DNA of 64,000 bases from Pseudomonas chlororaphis (GCF_003731765.1 NZ_MOAL01000004.1:558001-622000); one strand, 5' to 3'; positions 8,450 through 16,574 are shown, numbered from the stretch's first letter. Notes: generated by a model not told the origin, from the letters alone. Made by a program: numbers and translations.

Positions 8450-9041
8450 CATTGGCATCCTCAAATTTGAACTCGTTGCAGGCGATACAGTTGCCGCACG
8501 GTTTTTCTTCACCCAGGTGGCACGAGTAGGTCTGAGAGATGCCTTTCTCGGCTGCCAGCGTCACGACGTCAGGTTTGATGAACGATGAGAGCGGTGCAAG
8601 CACCTTGATATGCCGGCCCATGCATAGATTTATCATGCGCTCAGCCTCTTCGAGGAATCCAGAGGTCTGATCAGGAAAAAGGCTGGTGCTTTCGTGAAGC
8701 AATCCGATGGAGATCGCATCGGCGTTTTTCTGATGGGCGTAAGCGGCGGCGGTCAACAGAAACAGCATGTTTCGGCCGGGAGTGAAGGCGTCGTCAATGA
8801 TGTGCAAGGAAGGGTCGGTGAGTCCCGAGCGAATCAACCTGCCAAATCCCGACAGACAGGCAATTTCGGGCTCAGGGAGTCCAAGCTTCTGCATGGCCAG
8901 CTTGCAGGCCGCGAGCTCTCGGTCGCGGGCTCGTTGACCATAATCTACAAAGAGGGGAAATATCTGCAGGCCTTGCTCCTGTGCCAACTTGGCGACGAGC
9001 GTGGAGTCTAGGCCTCCCGAAACTAGTGTCACGATACTCAT
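8439..9041 (-). CDS. QueC-like 7-cyano-7-deazaguanine synthase family protein (Cap9-like)
   Basis: A 200-residue ATP-pyrophosphatase of the QueC family. It has the PP-loop SGGLDS (8-13) and the C-terminal zinc ligands C174, C182, C185 and C188. Housekeeping QueC makes preQ0 from carboxydeazaguanine. QueC homologues also occur in defence systems (type IV CBASS Cap9, QatC), where I recall action on proteins rather than free base synthesis. No QueD or QueE is adjacent, which argues for a defence role using host precursor. The start overlaps the glycosylase stop (ATGA), and the 3' end overlaps the TIR gene, so the three are translationally coupled. Confidence 0.88.
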   Translation of the reverse strand: MSIVTLVSGGLDSTLVAKLAQEQGLQIFPLFVDYGQRARDRELAACKLAMQKLGLPEPEIACLSGFGRLIRSGLTDPSLHIIDDAFTPGRNMLFLLTAAAYAHQKNADAISIGLLHESTSLFPDQTSGFLEEAERMINLCMGRHIKVLAPLSSFIKPDVVTLAAEKGISQTYSCHLGEEKPCGNCIACNEFKFEDANDGR

Positions 9042-9736
9042 ACTAAAACAGCCTCCTGCTTGCGATTTGCAACGCGCATAACGATCCATATGGCCCAATC
9101 CAAAAGACCAACCGGGCAATCCATTTCCCGGGCATGGTCACGAAGCCTGTCTTCATGCCTGCCATATTGATTCAGTCCGGATATGGATACCTGCGTGCCT
9201 GAATATATACCCTGGGCAGACATGTAATTGAGCACGTGCCGATCAAGGATTGCCAAGTCATAAGTAACCCCGCAATTGCGCAAAAACATACTGGCTTGCT
9301 TGGGTCCCATACCGGATGCATGGGCCACCAGCCACGCGCGTACATCACTGACGTCACCACTGATCAGCGCCTTAAGTGAGCCGCCAACGTTTGCTACGGC
9401 CGCCCACGTAGACGCCAAGTGACCGGCTTTTGCCCTGGGAAACCTGTAAGTGCGTTTTTTACCGTCGACATCGAGAGGGGTACTGAGCACTTCAAACAAT
9501 TTCTCAGCAAGGTGCTCGCTGTGTTGTGTGTTGTGATGAAGATAGCCACGTTCATCGATGGCATCTGCGGCTGCCATAGCGAGCGGGTAGGGTACCTGGC
9601 TACTGAGAATGCAGCACGAAAGCTCCCACCATAGATGACGCTCGTCAGACACCGCGCCGGCTTCGATACGTGTGCGAATATCTGGACAGACCGCAGCGAC
9701 AGCTCTGCAGAGCGCTTCAGCGCTATAAGTGGTCAT
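9038..9736 (-). CDS. Ogg2-type 8-oxoguanine DNA glycosylase/lyase (Cap11-like)
   Basis: A 232-residue helix-hairpin-helix glycosylase. The segment SGMGPKQASMFLRNCG carries the hairpin and the Schiff-base lysine (K146), and LAILDRHVLNYM carries the catalytic aspartate (D165). These match archaeal-type Ogg2 enzymes, and WELSCCILSSQ matches their N-terminal helix. The family removes 8-oxoguanine and cleaves the abasic site by beta-elimination. OGG proteins are a known component of type IV CBASS (Cap11). Substrate here is unknown; a deazaguanine or other modified guanine is conceivable. The ATG overlaps the stop of the TIR-TGT gene (ATGA). Confidence 0.85.
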   Translation of the reverse strand: MTTYSAEALCRAVAAVCPDIRTRIEAGAVSDERHLWWELSCCILSSQVPYPLAMAAADAIDERGYLHHNTQHSEHLAEKLFEVLSTPLDVDGKKRTYRFPRAKAGHLASTWAAVANVGGSLKALISGDVSDVRAWLVAHASGMGPKQASMFLRNCGVTYDLAILDRHVLNYMSAQGIYSGTQVSISGLNQYGRHEDRLRDHAREMDCPVGLLDWAIWIVMRVANRKQEAVLV

Positions 9737-11115
9737 AGAAAAATTCCTGGGAATAGCGATCGAAGCTCGGCGCTTTTCATGCCGGTAACTCCCATGGCAA
9801 ACGGTTCTTCGCGGCCTTTCGAATACATGTCACGCATGATTCGGCCAAACTCCGCATAATACTCTAGATTGTGGAACGCAACCTTGCCTGCGTAGCCTAT
9901 GTTGTCGTTTGCCATCACCCTGTCCATAAATTCACTTCGGATCCTTTTCGTTTTGAAAAAGTCGAAGTGTTGGAAGTGGTGAAGCCGCTCAAGCTCTGGG
10001 TCTACCGCAAACCGACACCATTCAAGACCGTCGAACGTGTCCGCGCCAGCGGCAGCCAGTAGCGCAATGCTCCACGGGTTTCCAGTGCCCAGTAGATGAA
10101 TGGGTTGGTAATAGGGCAGCTTGTCCAGTTCATCCCTGATATGTCTGACAGTCAATGCACGCTGCGCAAGACCCGCACCCAATTCCCTTTCCGGAATAGC
10201 GATGATAGGCGGTTGCAGGTGCTCGGATATCGCCCTGACGATCCGAGGAAGTCTTTCGAGCCCCTTAGGGGTCTGCTTGACGTGAATGATGGGTAGCACC
10301 GGAGCAGAAGTGTGCTTGGCGTCACGCTCCACTGCTTTTATGACCTGCCTTGCCGCCACTTCGAATTTGTCACTGGGGGTCATGTTGTCAAAACAGAACG
10401 CCCAATCGTGTGGCGTATCGGTTAGCGCGCGCTTCAGGTTCGATGGCTTCCACTGTTTGTCATTCAGGCGGTAGGCCTCATAGTTGCCCGAGTCGATGAG
10501 AACAAAACCGCCTTGGTCCCGATAGGTCGTTATTTCAGCAATCATCTCGTGTCGCGATTCAGAATTAACCAGGTCATAGGCAGAAACAAGAATCGAGCGC
10601 GTTGGATACACCGTTAATGCTTCCAGCGCTTCTACGGGATCGAACTGTGTCTCGTGTGACGAAACAGACATGAAGACATTAGGAAGCGCAAGCGCGCCGC
10701 CAGCTATCGTGGCTAACCGGACGGGCTTACCCTGAGGAGGAACAACGAGCCCGATTTTCTTCTGCAGCAGCTGAAAGCATGAGTGGTCTGCTTCGCCCTG
10801 CCATGACCGGAAATCAACACTGCTGAAGTGACCATATGGGTAGGGCGGATCACTGTCATCCAAAATGAGAGGGACGACCTTCTTTTGATATTTTTCTGCC
10901 AAGCTCAACTCACCAGTAATGGTGTGCTTGTGAGCAAATGAGGAATACAGAGCAACGACGCATTTCGCTTCTTTGAGATTCTCTGTAATCGCGACACTGA
11001 AGTCGCCAACTATCAAATCGTCCAGCCACACGCTCCAAGACGCAGAGAGGAGATCGCGAACCTTCAACGCTGTCTTGCTATTTTCTTTGGCATATATGAT
11101 ATAGACGTCCGCCAT
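9733..11115 (-). CDS. TIR domain fused to a tRNA-guanine transglycosylase fold (Cap10-like)
   Basis: A 460-residue fusion. Residues 1-125 are a TIR domain (VYIIYAKENSKTALKVRDLL; WLDD; TITGELSLAEKY with E69 at the catalytic position). Residues about 145-460 match TGT: DSGNYEA (D208, equivalent to the general acid in DSGGFQ), HLLGTGNPW and GADTFDGLEWCR (D362, the nucleophile), and a C-terminal FHNLEYYAEFGRIMRDM like the TGT HNL...Y helix. The CxCxxC zinc site of TGT is missing. TGT swaps guanine for deazaguanine in tRNA; TGT homologues occur in type IV CBASS (Cap10). A TIR-TGT fusion would join NAD+ cleavage and base exchange in one chain. The next gene starts inside its stop codon. A GAGG lies 12 bases before the ATG. 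Confidence 0.85.
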   Translation of the reverse strand: MADVYIIYAKENSKTALKVRDLLSASWSVWLDDLIVGDFSVAITENLKEAKCVVALYSSFAHKHTITGELSLAEKYQKKVVPLILDDSDPPYPYGHFSSVDFRSWQGEADHSCFQLLQKKIGLVVPPQGKPVRLATIAGGALALPNVFMSVSSHETQFDPVEALEALTVYPTRSILVSAYDLVNSESRHEMIAEITTYRDQGGFVLIDSGNYEAYRLNDKQWKPSNLKRALTDTPHDWAFCFDNMTPSDKFEVAARQVIKAVERDAKHTSAPVLPIIHVKQTPKGLERLPRIVRAISEHLQPPIIAIPERELGAGLAQRALTVRHIRDELDKLPYYQPIHLLGTGNPWSIALLAAAGADTFDGLEWCRFAVDPELERLHHFQHFDFFKTKRIRSEFMDRVMANDNIGYAGKVAFHNLEYYAEFGRIMRDMYSKGREEPFAMGVTGMKSAELRSLFPGIFL

Positions 11116-11188
11116 GGATCGATCTGGCCTCAGCTGGTTACATTCCGTTGCATGACCCTGCGGGCGATGCCAATTATTATTTTATCTT

Positions 11189-12343
11189 TCAGTGAGTGGC
11201 AGCGGCTTCGCCAGCAGCCCAGGCAGCGAGGTACATTGCTGTCGTGAAGTCATCCGTTGTCTCTGTTGCAACGGTTAATACACTCGCGGCAGTATTACGC
11301 TCGTGAAGTGTGATGATCGGAATTGATCGGGCTCGGTCTTCTGCAATTCGTGCCAGGGACTCCACCGACAAGTCATAATTGATTACCAAGGTCGCATCCG
11401 TATTCCAGCCAGCGTTCGCCGCTTCAATCTGTGGACATGTCACATCTACACCCAGTTCGCGCAATGCAAACCGGGCTTCTTCCATCGTGTATCGCTGTCC
11501 TAGTGAATCAACACCACCTTCCAGACGAACCCTGCCACCGATCCCGGATGAGATAGGCTGACGTTGCATGAGGATGGATTCATCAAACTCGAACGCACGG
11601 GTATCGCAATAGACAGATACCGACCGTGACGCCAGATCTGCAGCTTGGTGAGGCGGCAGCTCGTTTTGCGCCCAATAAACCGCAAATACGGCAGTAAATA
11701 TGTCACCTGTTCCGATTTTAAAAACACTGCTGGAACGATAAGCCGGTATGTGTGAAATCTTGCCTACACCCTCGTAAACCGAGGCACCACGTGCACCTTG
11801 TTTGATCACGACAACCTGTGCGCGTTGATTTTTGAGCAGGTGTTGCGCCGCTAAGTGCAGTTCATCGATTCCAGTTATCTGACGCGCTTCCAGTTCATTC
11901 ATTACTAAGGCCAATTCTCTGGCCGTCGACCCATTGGCTCCAAATGATGGCGGGTTATGCCAGGTTTGCGGGTCGTATACGGCCCGATTTGCCGTGACCA
12001 CCGCATCTCCCTCAAGAAAGCCGAAGCGCAAAACGGCGTTCCCATTCACCGATATCGAGTTCTCGCGGCCGATGGACGCGCGCGGTGGCTCAATATGGGG
12101 CGAAGAAAGAGGGTGGAAATACGCGAAGACTATTGGCGATGGTCTGGTAGCGGCATGCGTGATGATTCCCTGCGATTCCAGCGAAACCAATGCGGAGCGA
12201 TCAGCGGGGGAGGCATAAGTAGACAACTTGACACCCGTAACCAGTGCGTTGGCGGCCAAGGCCGCGCGACCTCCAGAGCCCAGCGTAGAGTCCCAGAACG
12301 GTACATCACATAACTCGCGATATAGACCACCAACGATGTGCAT
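11189..12343 (-). CDS. PfkB-family nucleoside/sugar kinase fused to NDT-like domain
   Basis: A 384-residue protein. Residues 1-265 are a PfkB/ribokinase fold: an N-terminal SGGRAALAANAL, KQGARGASVY, and the second signature IGTGDIFTAVFAVYWA with D214 as the catalytic base. Residues 271-384 align with NDT enzymes (VRLEGGVDSLGQRYTMEEARFALRELG...IPIITL), but the usual catalytic ExGYA appears replaced, so this part may bind nucleotides without cleaving them. It is first of the minus-strand operon, 73 bp before TIR-TGT. A role in sensing or phosphorylating nucleosides is inferred. Start 12343 (MHIVGG) is typical for PfkB and follows GAGGGCAAGGA; an upstream in-frame start at 12388 is less likely. 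Confidence 0.8.
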   Translation of the reverse strand: MHIVGGLYRELCDVPFWDSTLGSGGRAALAANALVTGVKLSTYASPADRSALVSLESQGIITHAATRPSPIVFAYFHPLSSPHIEPPRASIGRENSISVNGNAVLRFGFLEGDAVVTANRAVYDPQTWHNPPSFGANGSTARELALVMNELEARQITGIDELHLAAQHLLKNQRAQVVVIKQGARGASVYEGVGKISHIPAYRSSSVFKIGTGDIFTAVFAVYWAQNELPPHQAADLASRSVSVYCDTRAFEFDESILMQRQPISSGIGGRVRLEGGVDSLGQRYTMEEARFALRELGVDVTCPQIEAANAGWNTDATLVINYDLSVESLARIAEDRARSIPIITLHERNTAASVLTVATETTDDFTTAMYLAAWAAGEAAATH

Positions 12344-12741
12344 TCCTTGCCCTCGGTCAGTCTTACGTCGGATCGGCAGCCAATGCATCGCTTCAGAGAC
12401 TGAAGTTCAGATGATTTGCTCTTGAACGCATATCGCATCATGGCCTACAAAATAAGCCTGAAAACCATCTGCCACATAGTCGCTGCGCGGCGAACGACAA
12501 CGATCGTCGATTGACACTTCGGTCGATCAAGCTTACGTCCTCGATGCCCGATGATGCTGCACGAGTATAGGTGTCATGATGATATTATCGTCAAGCAGGG
12601 CGCCCCAAAAAACTTCGAGACTAAGCCAATCAACCATCGAACTCTATGAGCTCCCGAGGAGCGGCAGCGGATCGGTTTAGTAACGAGCGCTGCCCCGAGG
12701 TGATTCTGCATGTCGAGCACCCAATGAGATGCTACGGAAAT
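12344..12741. other. Intergenic spacer between defence cargo and ICE backbone
   Basis: No credible reading frame on either strand. It must hold the promoter of the minus-strand defence operon and the end of the TraI transcript. I see no clear terminator, direct repeat or insertion-sequence end that would mark the cargo boundary. Confidence 0.5.
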
Positions 12742-14472
12742 TTAAGCTTTTTCGAGCTTAAGAAAGGGATTATCGGCAGGCATAGCCGCAGCTTTGAACA
12801 ATAGTGCTGGTTCTTCTAGCAAATAGCCTTTGAGTTTTGCTTTCGTGCGGGGACCTTCGACCTGACAGAGCCAGATATTCAAACTGTCGTTGCGCTTCCT
12901 GTGGACCTTCAGTTTTTCGAACTGCTTCTGCACCCATCGCCATTCTTCAATCTCTAGATTGGAATCCTGTGAGATATCAGGAAACTCCTGCGCGTAGCGT
13001 TGGAATAGACCTGGTGTGACCAATAGCACGGTGCCGCTCACCGTGTGGATTTTAGCCTTGCTGTCGTTGATGATCAGCTTGTGACTCTGGATGCCTTCCT
13101 TGACCCAATTTAGGAAAACCTGACCTGGGTTGTCCGAAGGGTGTCTTGAGACTTCGAGATCATTTTCTGACGGTGTATCTCGCACCTCGGGTTCTGCCGT
13201 TTCGAACATATCCAGCAACGTTCCGAGGTGGTCAGCTTCTTCTAGCTCCCTGGGAGCTTCCAGCGATTGGTTTTGATGCGATGCTGTTCCGCCGGCCTTG
13301 GGTACTGGTGGTGATCGCGGAGTGTCAGTCTGGTGGTCATCGGTTGCAACGTTCACTGTTCCGCTGAAAGCCGCGGGGCGATCTTCGTCCCCCCAAATCA
13401 ACGCTGGTGGAAGGCGCAGAAAGGTAAAGCTCTGCTGCCAGTTTCCCTGTGCCACGAGCGCGGTCCAGATGGCTTTGCCTTCGGGGGTCGACTCGACCAG
13501 CCCATGCGATTGCAGTTCGTCGAACACCGCGATGTTGGAGGCGGGAATGCCCTCTATCGCTTGCGACAGCAGATAGGCTCGCAGCTTGTCCGTGACCGTC
13601 TTGCTGACCAGCCAGAGTGCGTCCTGGGTCAGCCATCCCGCGGCACCCGGCTGGTTGAGTTTCAGCTCGTGCTGAACCAGATGACGCAGTCCGCTGATCA
13701 AGTGATGTTGCAGCGAATGAATCGGCGCTTGCAGCGCCTTGCTCGGGTTACCACCGATGTTCTGTGCGGTGGAAACACGGTCGGCCTGCATCACCAACTC
13801 ACCGAGCACGCCGGCACGTTCGTACTGGCCCGCCAGGACATACAGCAGACTGGCCCACAGTGGCGGAAAGCCACTGAGCCAATCGAGGATTGGGCGGTCG
13901 AGAATTTGGGTGTAGAGCAAGCCTGCGGCGGCGCCGTGCAGGTGGTAGTCACGACCCTTGAGGTAACGAAAACGGTAGGGCTGATCCAGGGAGCCCTGCC
14001 AAGGATGCCAAACACGGCCATCCTGGCGTTCGACCAGCAGGTCCACGGCGATCTTGCCGATGTCATGCAGCAGGGCGCCATAGGCGATGCCAGCCGACCA
14101 GGCATCGGTCTGGGCGGCTTGGTCTTCGGGCGCGGCGCCGGTGGGAAGCAGATACGACTGACGCAGTTTCAAACTGCAAGCGACCAGCTCCAGGCCATGG
14201 TCGAGCATGCCACCGAGATACGCATGGTGGTGCGTCTCGCTGGCCGGGAGTTGCTGGACCTGTTCGGCGTAGCGATGGATCGGATTTAAGTAGAGCTGGG
14301 TGAATTGGACGTGGGAGAGGGCGGTGTATTGCCAGATGCGATCGAGCAACTGACGGCGGTGCTCCACTGCTAAGAGGGTATGGGCTGACTCGATGGACAG
14401 GTAACCTTCGGCGACGTTGACGGTCGGTGGCGGAGGGGGCTTCTGCCTTTTGTGGCGAAACAGACTGAGCAT
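12742..14472 (-). CDS. traI: MOBH-family relaxase (TraI_2 domain)
   Basis: A 576-residue relaxase that nicks the transfer origin and leads the strand into the recipient. The N-terminal TraI_2 domain has SETHHHAYLGGMLDHGLELV, the three-histidine signature of MOBH relaxases, and the HD motif LLHDIGKIAVDLLV. A proline/serine-rich linker (about 385-440) precedes the C-terminal TraI_2_C (DUF1528) domain. Size and architecture fit ICEclc/PFGI-1 relaxases. The start has GGAGG seven bases upstream. In related elements this gene lies next to the integrase; here the defence cargo occupies that place. A long antisense frame at 13333-14289 is a shadow. Confidence 0.93.
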   Translation of the reverse strand: MLSLFRHKRQKPPPPPTVNVAEGYLSIESAHTLLAVEHRRQLLDRIWQYTALSHVQFTQLYLNPIHRYAEQVQQLPASETHHHAYLGGMLDHGLELVACSLKLRQSYLLPTGAAPEDQAAQTDAWSAGIAYGALLHDIGKIAVDLLVERQDGRVWHPWQGSLDQPYRFRYLKGRDYHLHGAAAGLLYTQILDRPILDWLSGFPPLWASLLYVLAGQYERAGVLGELVMQADRVSTAQNIGGNPSKALQAPIHSLQHHLISGLRHLVQHELKLNQPGAAGWLTQDALWLVSKTVTDKLRAYLLSQAIEGIPASNIAVFDELQSHGLVESTPEGKAIWTALVAQGNWQQSFTFLRLPPALIWGDEDRPAAFSGTVNVATDDHQTDTPRSPPVPKAGGTASHQNQSLEAPRELEEADHLGTLLDMFETAEPEVRDTPSENDLEVSRHPSDNPGQVFLNWVKEGIQSHKLIINDSKAKIHTVSGTVLLVTPGLFQRYAQEFPDISQDSNLEIEEWRWVQKQFEKLKVHRKRNDSLNIWLCQVEGPRTKAKLKGYLLEEPALLFKAAAMPADNPFLKLEKA

Positions 14473-14694
14473 CGTGACCTCCGGGAAGTGGCTGGGTCAG
14501 TGGCCTTTTAGCCTTTTCGGATAGCGCTCTTACCCTTGAGTGCCCATTCCCTTCCAACCCTTACCCGTCCTTTTGGCTCGTGTCCCTTTGTGCGGCAATC
14601 GGAATATGGATACTCCTAGGCATCATTTTTTTTGGGGCTAGTACGGAAAAGAAAAGAGCCGGTACACTGCGGTGCATATTTTTTAGGTCTTGCC

Positions 14695-14889
14695 ATGAAC
14701 CTCACTGACGCCACGCTCGTGCTGCTACTCGCGGCACGTATCCATGGGACCGACGAAGCCGTCAGGGCCTCGGCGAAGAGCGTGGTCAAGAAGTTACCGC
14801 GCAGTAAACGCGATCTGATCTACAAGGTGATCGACAGCCGGAGTCCGCTCGAGCTGGTGGATTTTCTGGCACAGAACCTGGATACATAA
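14695..14889 (+). CDS. Small hypothetical ICE protein
   Basis: A 64-residue mostly helical protein (MNLTDATLVLLLAARIHG at the N-terminus, then a basic middle and a leucine-rich end). I do not recognise a family. It is divergent from the relaxase gene, and start 14695 fits the end of a noncoding leader better than the upstream in-frame codon at 14632. Similar short proteins occur next to the relaxase in this type of ICE, so a role in relaxosome function or its control is possible but unproven. Confidence 0.6.
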   Translation: MNLTDATLVLLLAARIHGTDEAVRASAKSVVKKLPRSKRDLIYKVIDSRSPLELVDFLAQNLDT

Positions 14890-14970
14890 CGGAATGCTGC
14901 GGGTGTGCGCCCCTCTCTTGTTCTTTGCGTGAGGGCCCGCCGTATGATTCCGTCTGTTTTCTGAAAACAG

Positions 14971-14999
14971 AAAAAAGGGCTCAACTCGCGTTGGGCCCT
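14971..14999 (-). terminator. Rho-independent terminator after the ArdC gene
   Basis: On the minus strand AGGGCCCAAC-GCGA-GTTGAGCCCT (one mismatch) is followed by a run of T, about 30 bases after the stop of the ArdC-like gene. Confidence 0.7.
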
Positions 15000-15028
15000 G
15001 TGAAGCGTTTGCAGCGGTGAGGTAACGA

Positions 15029-15988
15029 TCAAGCTCCATCGTTCATGCATAGTGAGTCATCCAAGACCGCTTGCTTTAGTTGCTGCTCCAGGTTGAGTAC
15101 ATACTCCGAGGCGCTTCGGGCCTGGCCACTGGCGCGGAAGATCGCGCGTTTGTCAGCCTTGAGCAGGCTGAGCCAGGAATCGATATAGCCCTCATGCCTC
15201 AGCTCTCCCTGAATGCCGGCGTAAGCACATAAAAACGCAGCGCCCATCTCGGCGATCAACTCCTCAAACGCGTAGCCTGGCGAGCCGAACGGACAGGATG
15301 ACGTCACCCCCTCGCGCTGCAACCGAGCGTGATGCCCGGTCCAGTGCGTCAGCTCGTGCAGTGCGGTGGCGTAGTACCCGCCTTCATCGTGAAATTGTGC
15401 TTTTGTCGGCAGTTGGATGAGATCCCTGATCGGGTGGTAAAAGGCTTCGTCGGCAGGCCGATGAACGATGCGTGCACCTGAACTTAACAGCAGATTTTCC
15501 GCAACGCTATTGGCCTCGAAGGGATCGGTCGGTTCCGTTTCGAGCAGGGTTTGATTGAACATCTCGAGCCCCTCCGTTTGCTCGATGTTGAACAGAAAAT
15601 GCGTCCTGAGAATGCCGAAGTGAGCGACCTTGGGCTGATCGTTTTCATCGAGTACGGGTTGGCCTGACTCGGTCTGTTCCTCGCGCTCCATCGGCTTGTA
15701 GAGCACAGCCAGAGTGCTGTGCTCACCCTTACGGATGTGCCCACCGGCTTTTTTAGCTTGGTTGAAGGTCAGCCAACGATCTTGAGTGAACCCCTGCAAC
15801 CTGGCCTCGGCCCAGAGCAGCGGTAAATTGATACCCGAATACGGACGTCGCGTGATGGCGTTGATGGGGTAGGGTTGATGGCCGATGTAAGCTGAGCCAC
15901 TTGAGGACCAGGGTTTGATCCAGGGAGCAACGCCTTGGTCTAACGCGGTAACGATCTTGTCAGTTACGTCTTGGTAGATATCGCGCAT
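15029..15988 (-). CDS. ArdC-like antirestriction protein
   Basis: A 319-residue protein with an N-terminal ArdC single-strand-DNA-binding domain (DIYQDVTDKIVTALDQGVAPW) and a C-terminal zincin-like metallopeptidase domain with HELTHWTGH near residue 213. ArdC proteins are carried in leading regions of conjugative elements and protect incoming DNA from restriction. The start at 15988 follows GAGGAA. Its leader contains one of the GC-rich hairpins shared with other early genes. It is transcribed after the small gene at 16120. Confidence 0.9.
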   Translation of the reverse strand: MRDIYQDVTDKIVTALDQGVAPWIKPWSSSGSAYIGHQPYPINAITRRPYSGINLPLLWAEARLQGFTQDRWLTFNQAKKAGGHIRKGEHSTLAVLYKPMEREEQTESGQPVLDENDQPKVAHFGILRTHFLFNIEQTEGLEMFNQTLLETEPTDPFEANSVAENLLLSSGARIVHRPADEAFYHPIRDLIQLPTKAQFHDEGGYYATALHELTHWTGHHARLQREGVTSSCPFGSPGYAFEELIAEMGAAFLCAYAGIQGELRHEGYIDSWLSLLKADKRAIFRASGQARSASEYVLNLEQQLKQAVLDDSLCMNDGA

Positions 15989-16023
15989 GGCAATTTCCTC
16001 GAGAGAAAAACGGAGGAACGCCT

Positions 16024-16060
16024 TGCCCGTCGGGGGAGGGTTCCCCGGTGGGTGATGGGC
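16024..16060 (-). promoter_or_regulatory. GC-rich leader hairpin upstream of ArdC gene
   Basis: Written on the plus strand it reads CCCGTCGGGGGAGGG then TTCCCCGGTGGGTGA; GGGGA and TTCCCC arms pair. It lies 36-72 bases before the start and is one of four similar elements (see 16480, 38590, 39612). Confidence 0.45.
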
Positions 16061-16119
16061 TGGATTGATGCAGGTCTTGCATGCCGTCCGAATGTGGAGG
16101 TGGGCGCCGCCAATTGCGC

Positions 16120-16449
16120 TTAGCGCTGGTGTTCTCCTGCAAGCGCTATCAGTAAGGCGCCAGGCTGACCCGGTTCTTGGAGTAGGCTGAGACTCAATTG
16201 CAGCAACGGGTCGTGGTCGAAGTGATCGGTTGGTTCAATGTGAACTACCTCAAACAGCACATAGGGCTTTTGTGGATAGGCCAGGTGGGCTTCGAAGGCT
16301 GCGCGCAATACGTGGCTCAACCGATCGATCTGCAGCTTCCCAGCGTGATCGGAACGCTCGAGCTGTACTGCGCGTTGCCATGCGCCAGGTGTGAACACGA
16401 TGGGCAACCGAAGGGTGTTCAGTGTTTCCGGTGTAAGTGAGTCGGGCAT
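16120..16449 (-). CDS. Hypothetical ICE protein
   Basis: A 109-residue acidic, soluble protein (FTPGAWQRAVQLERSDHAGKLQ; FEVVHIEPTDHFDHDP). I do not recognise the family. It is followed by the ArdC gene on the same strand and has GGAGA before ATG 16449. The shared hairpin leader and position suggest an accessory early-transfer role together with ArdC. No signal peptide or membrane segment is present. Confidence 0.7.
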   Translation of the reverse strand: MPDSLTPETLNTLRLPIVFTPGAWQRAVQLERSDHAGKLQIDRLSHVLRAAFEAHLAYPQKPYVLFEVVHIEPTDHFDHDPLLQLSLSLLQEPGQPGALLIALAGEHQR

Positions 16450-16479
16450 GGTATGTCTCCGTTGAAAACGCGAAGAAAC

Positions 16480-16515
16480 CTGTCCCGTGCGGGAAAAGAT
16501 TTCCCCGCGGTGGGT
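16480..16515 (-). promoter_or_regulatory. GC-rich leader hairpin upstream of gene 16120-16449
   Basis: Plus-strand CCCGTGCGGGAAAAGA and TTTCCCCGCGGTGGG; arms GCGGGAAA/TTTCCCCGC pair with one bulge. Same layout and distance to the start codon as at 16024, 38590 and 39612. Confidence 0.45.
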
Positions 16516-16574
16516 TGAAGAAAATCAAGAGGGTTTTCCTGACGAGCAGAGCTCGAAAGGCGCTCAGGAGAGCA

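Noticed and set aside
8439..9041. QueC-like gene as housekeeping queuosine gene
   Set aside because: No queD, queE or queF beside it and its gene starts and ends overlap defence genes.
2670..12343. Possible CBASS cyclase (CD-NTase) in the defence cargo
   Set aside because: None of the nine proteins shows the GS(x)nD/E-D/E nucleotidyltransferase motif, so the operon is not a standard CBASS.
13333..14289. Long plus-strand frame of 318 codons
   Set aside because: It lies fully antisense to the relaxase gene, which has clear HD and MOBH motifs; the open frame is a high-GC shadow.
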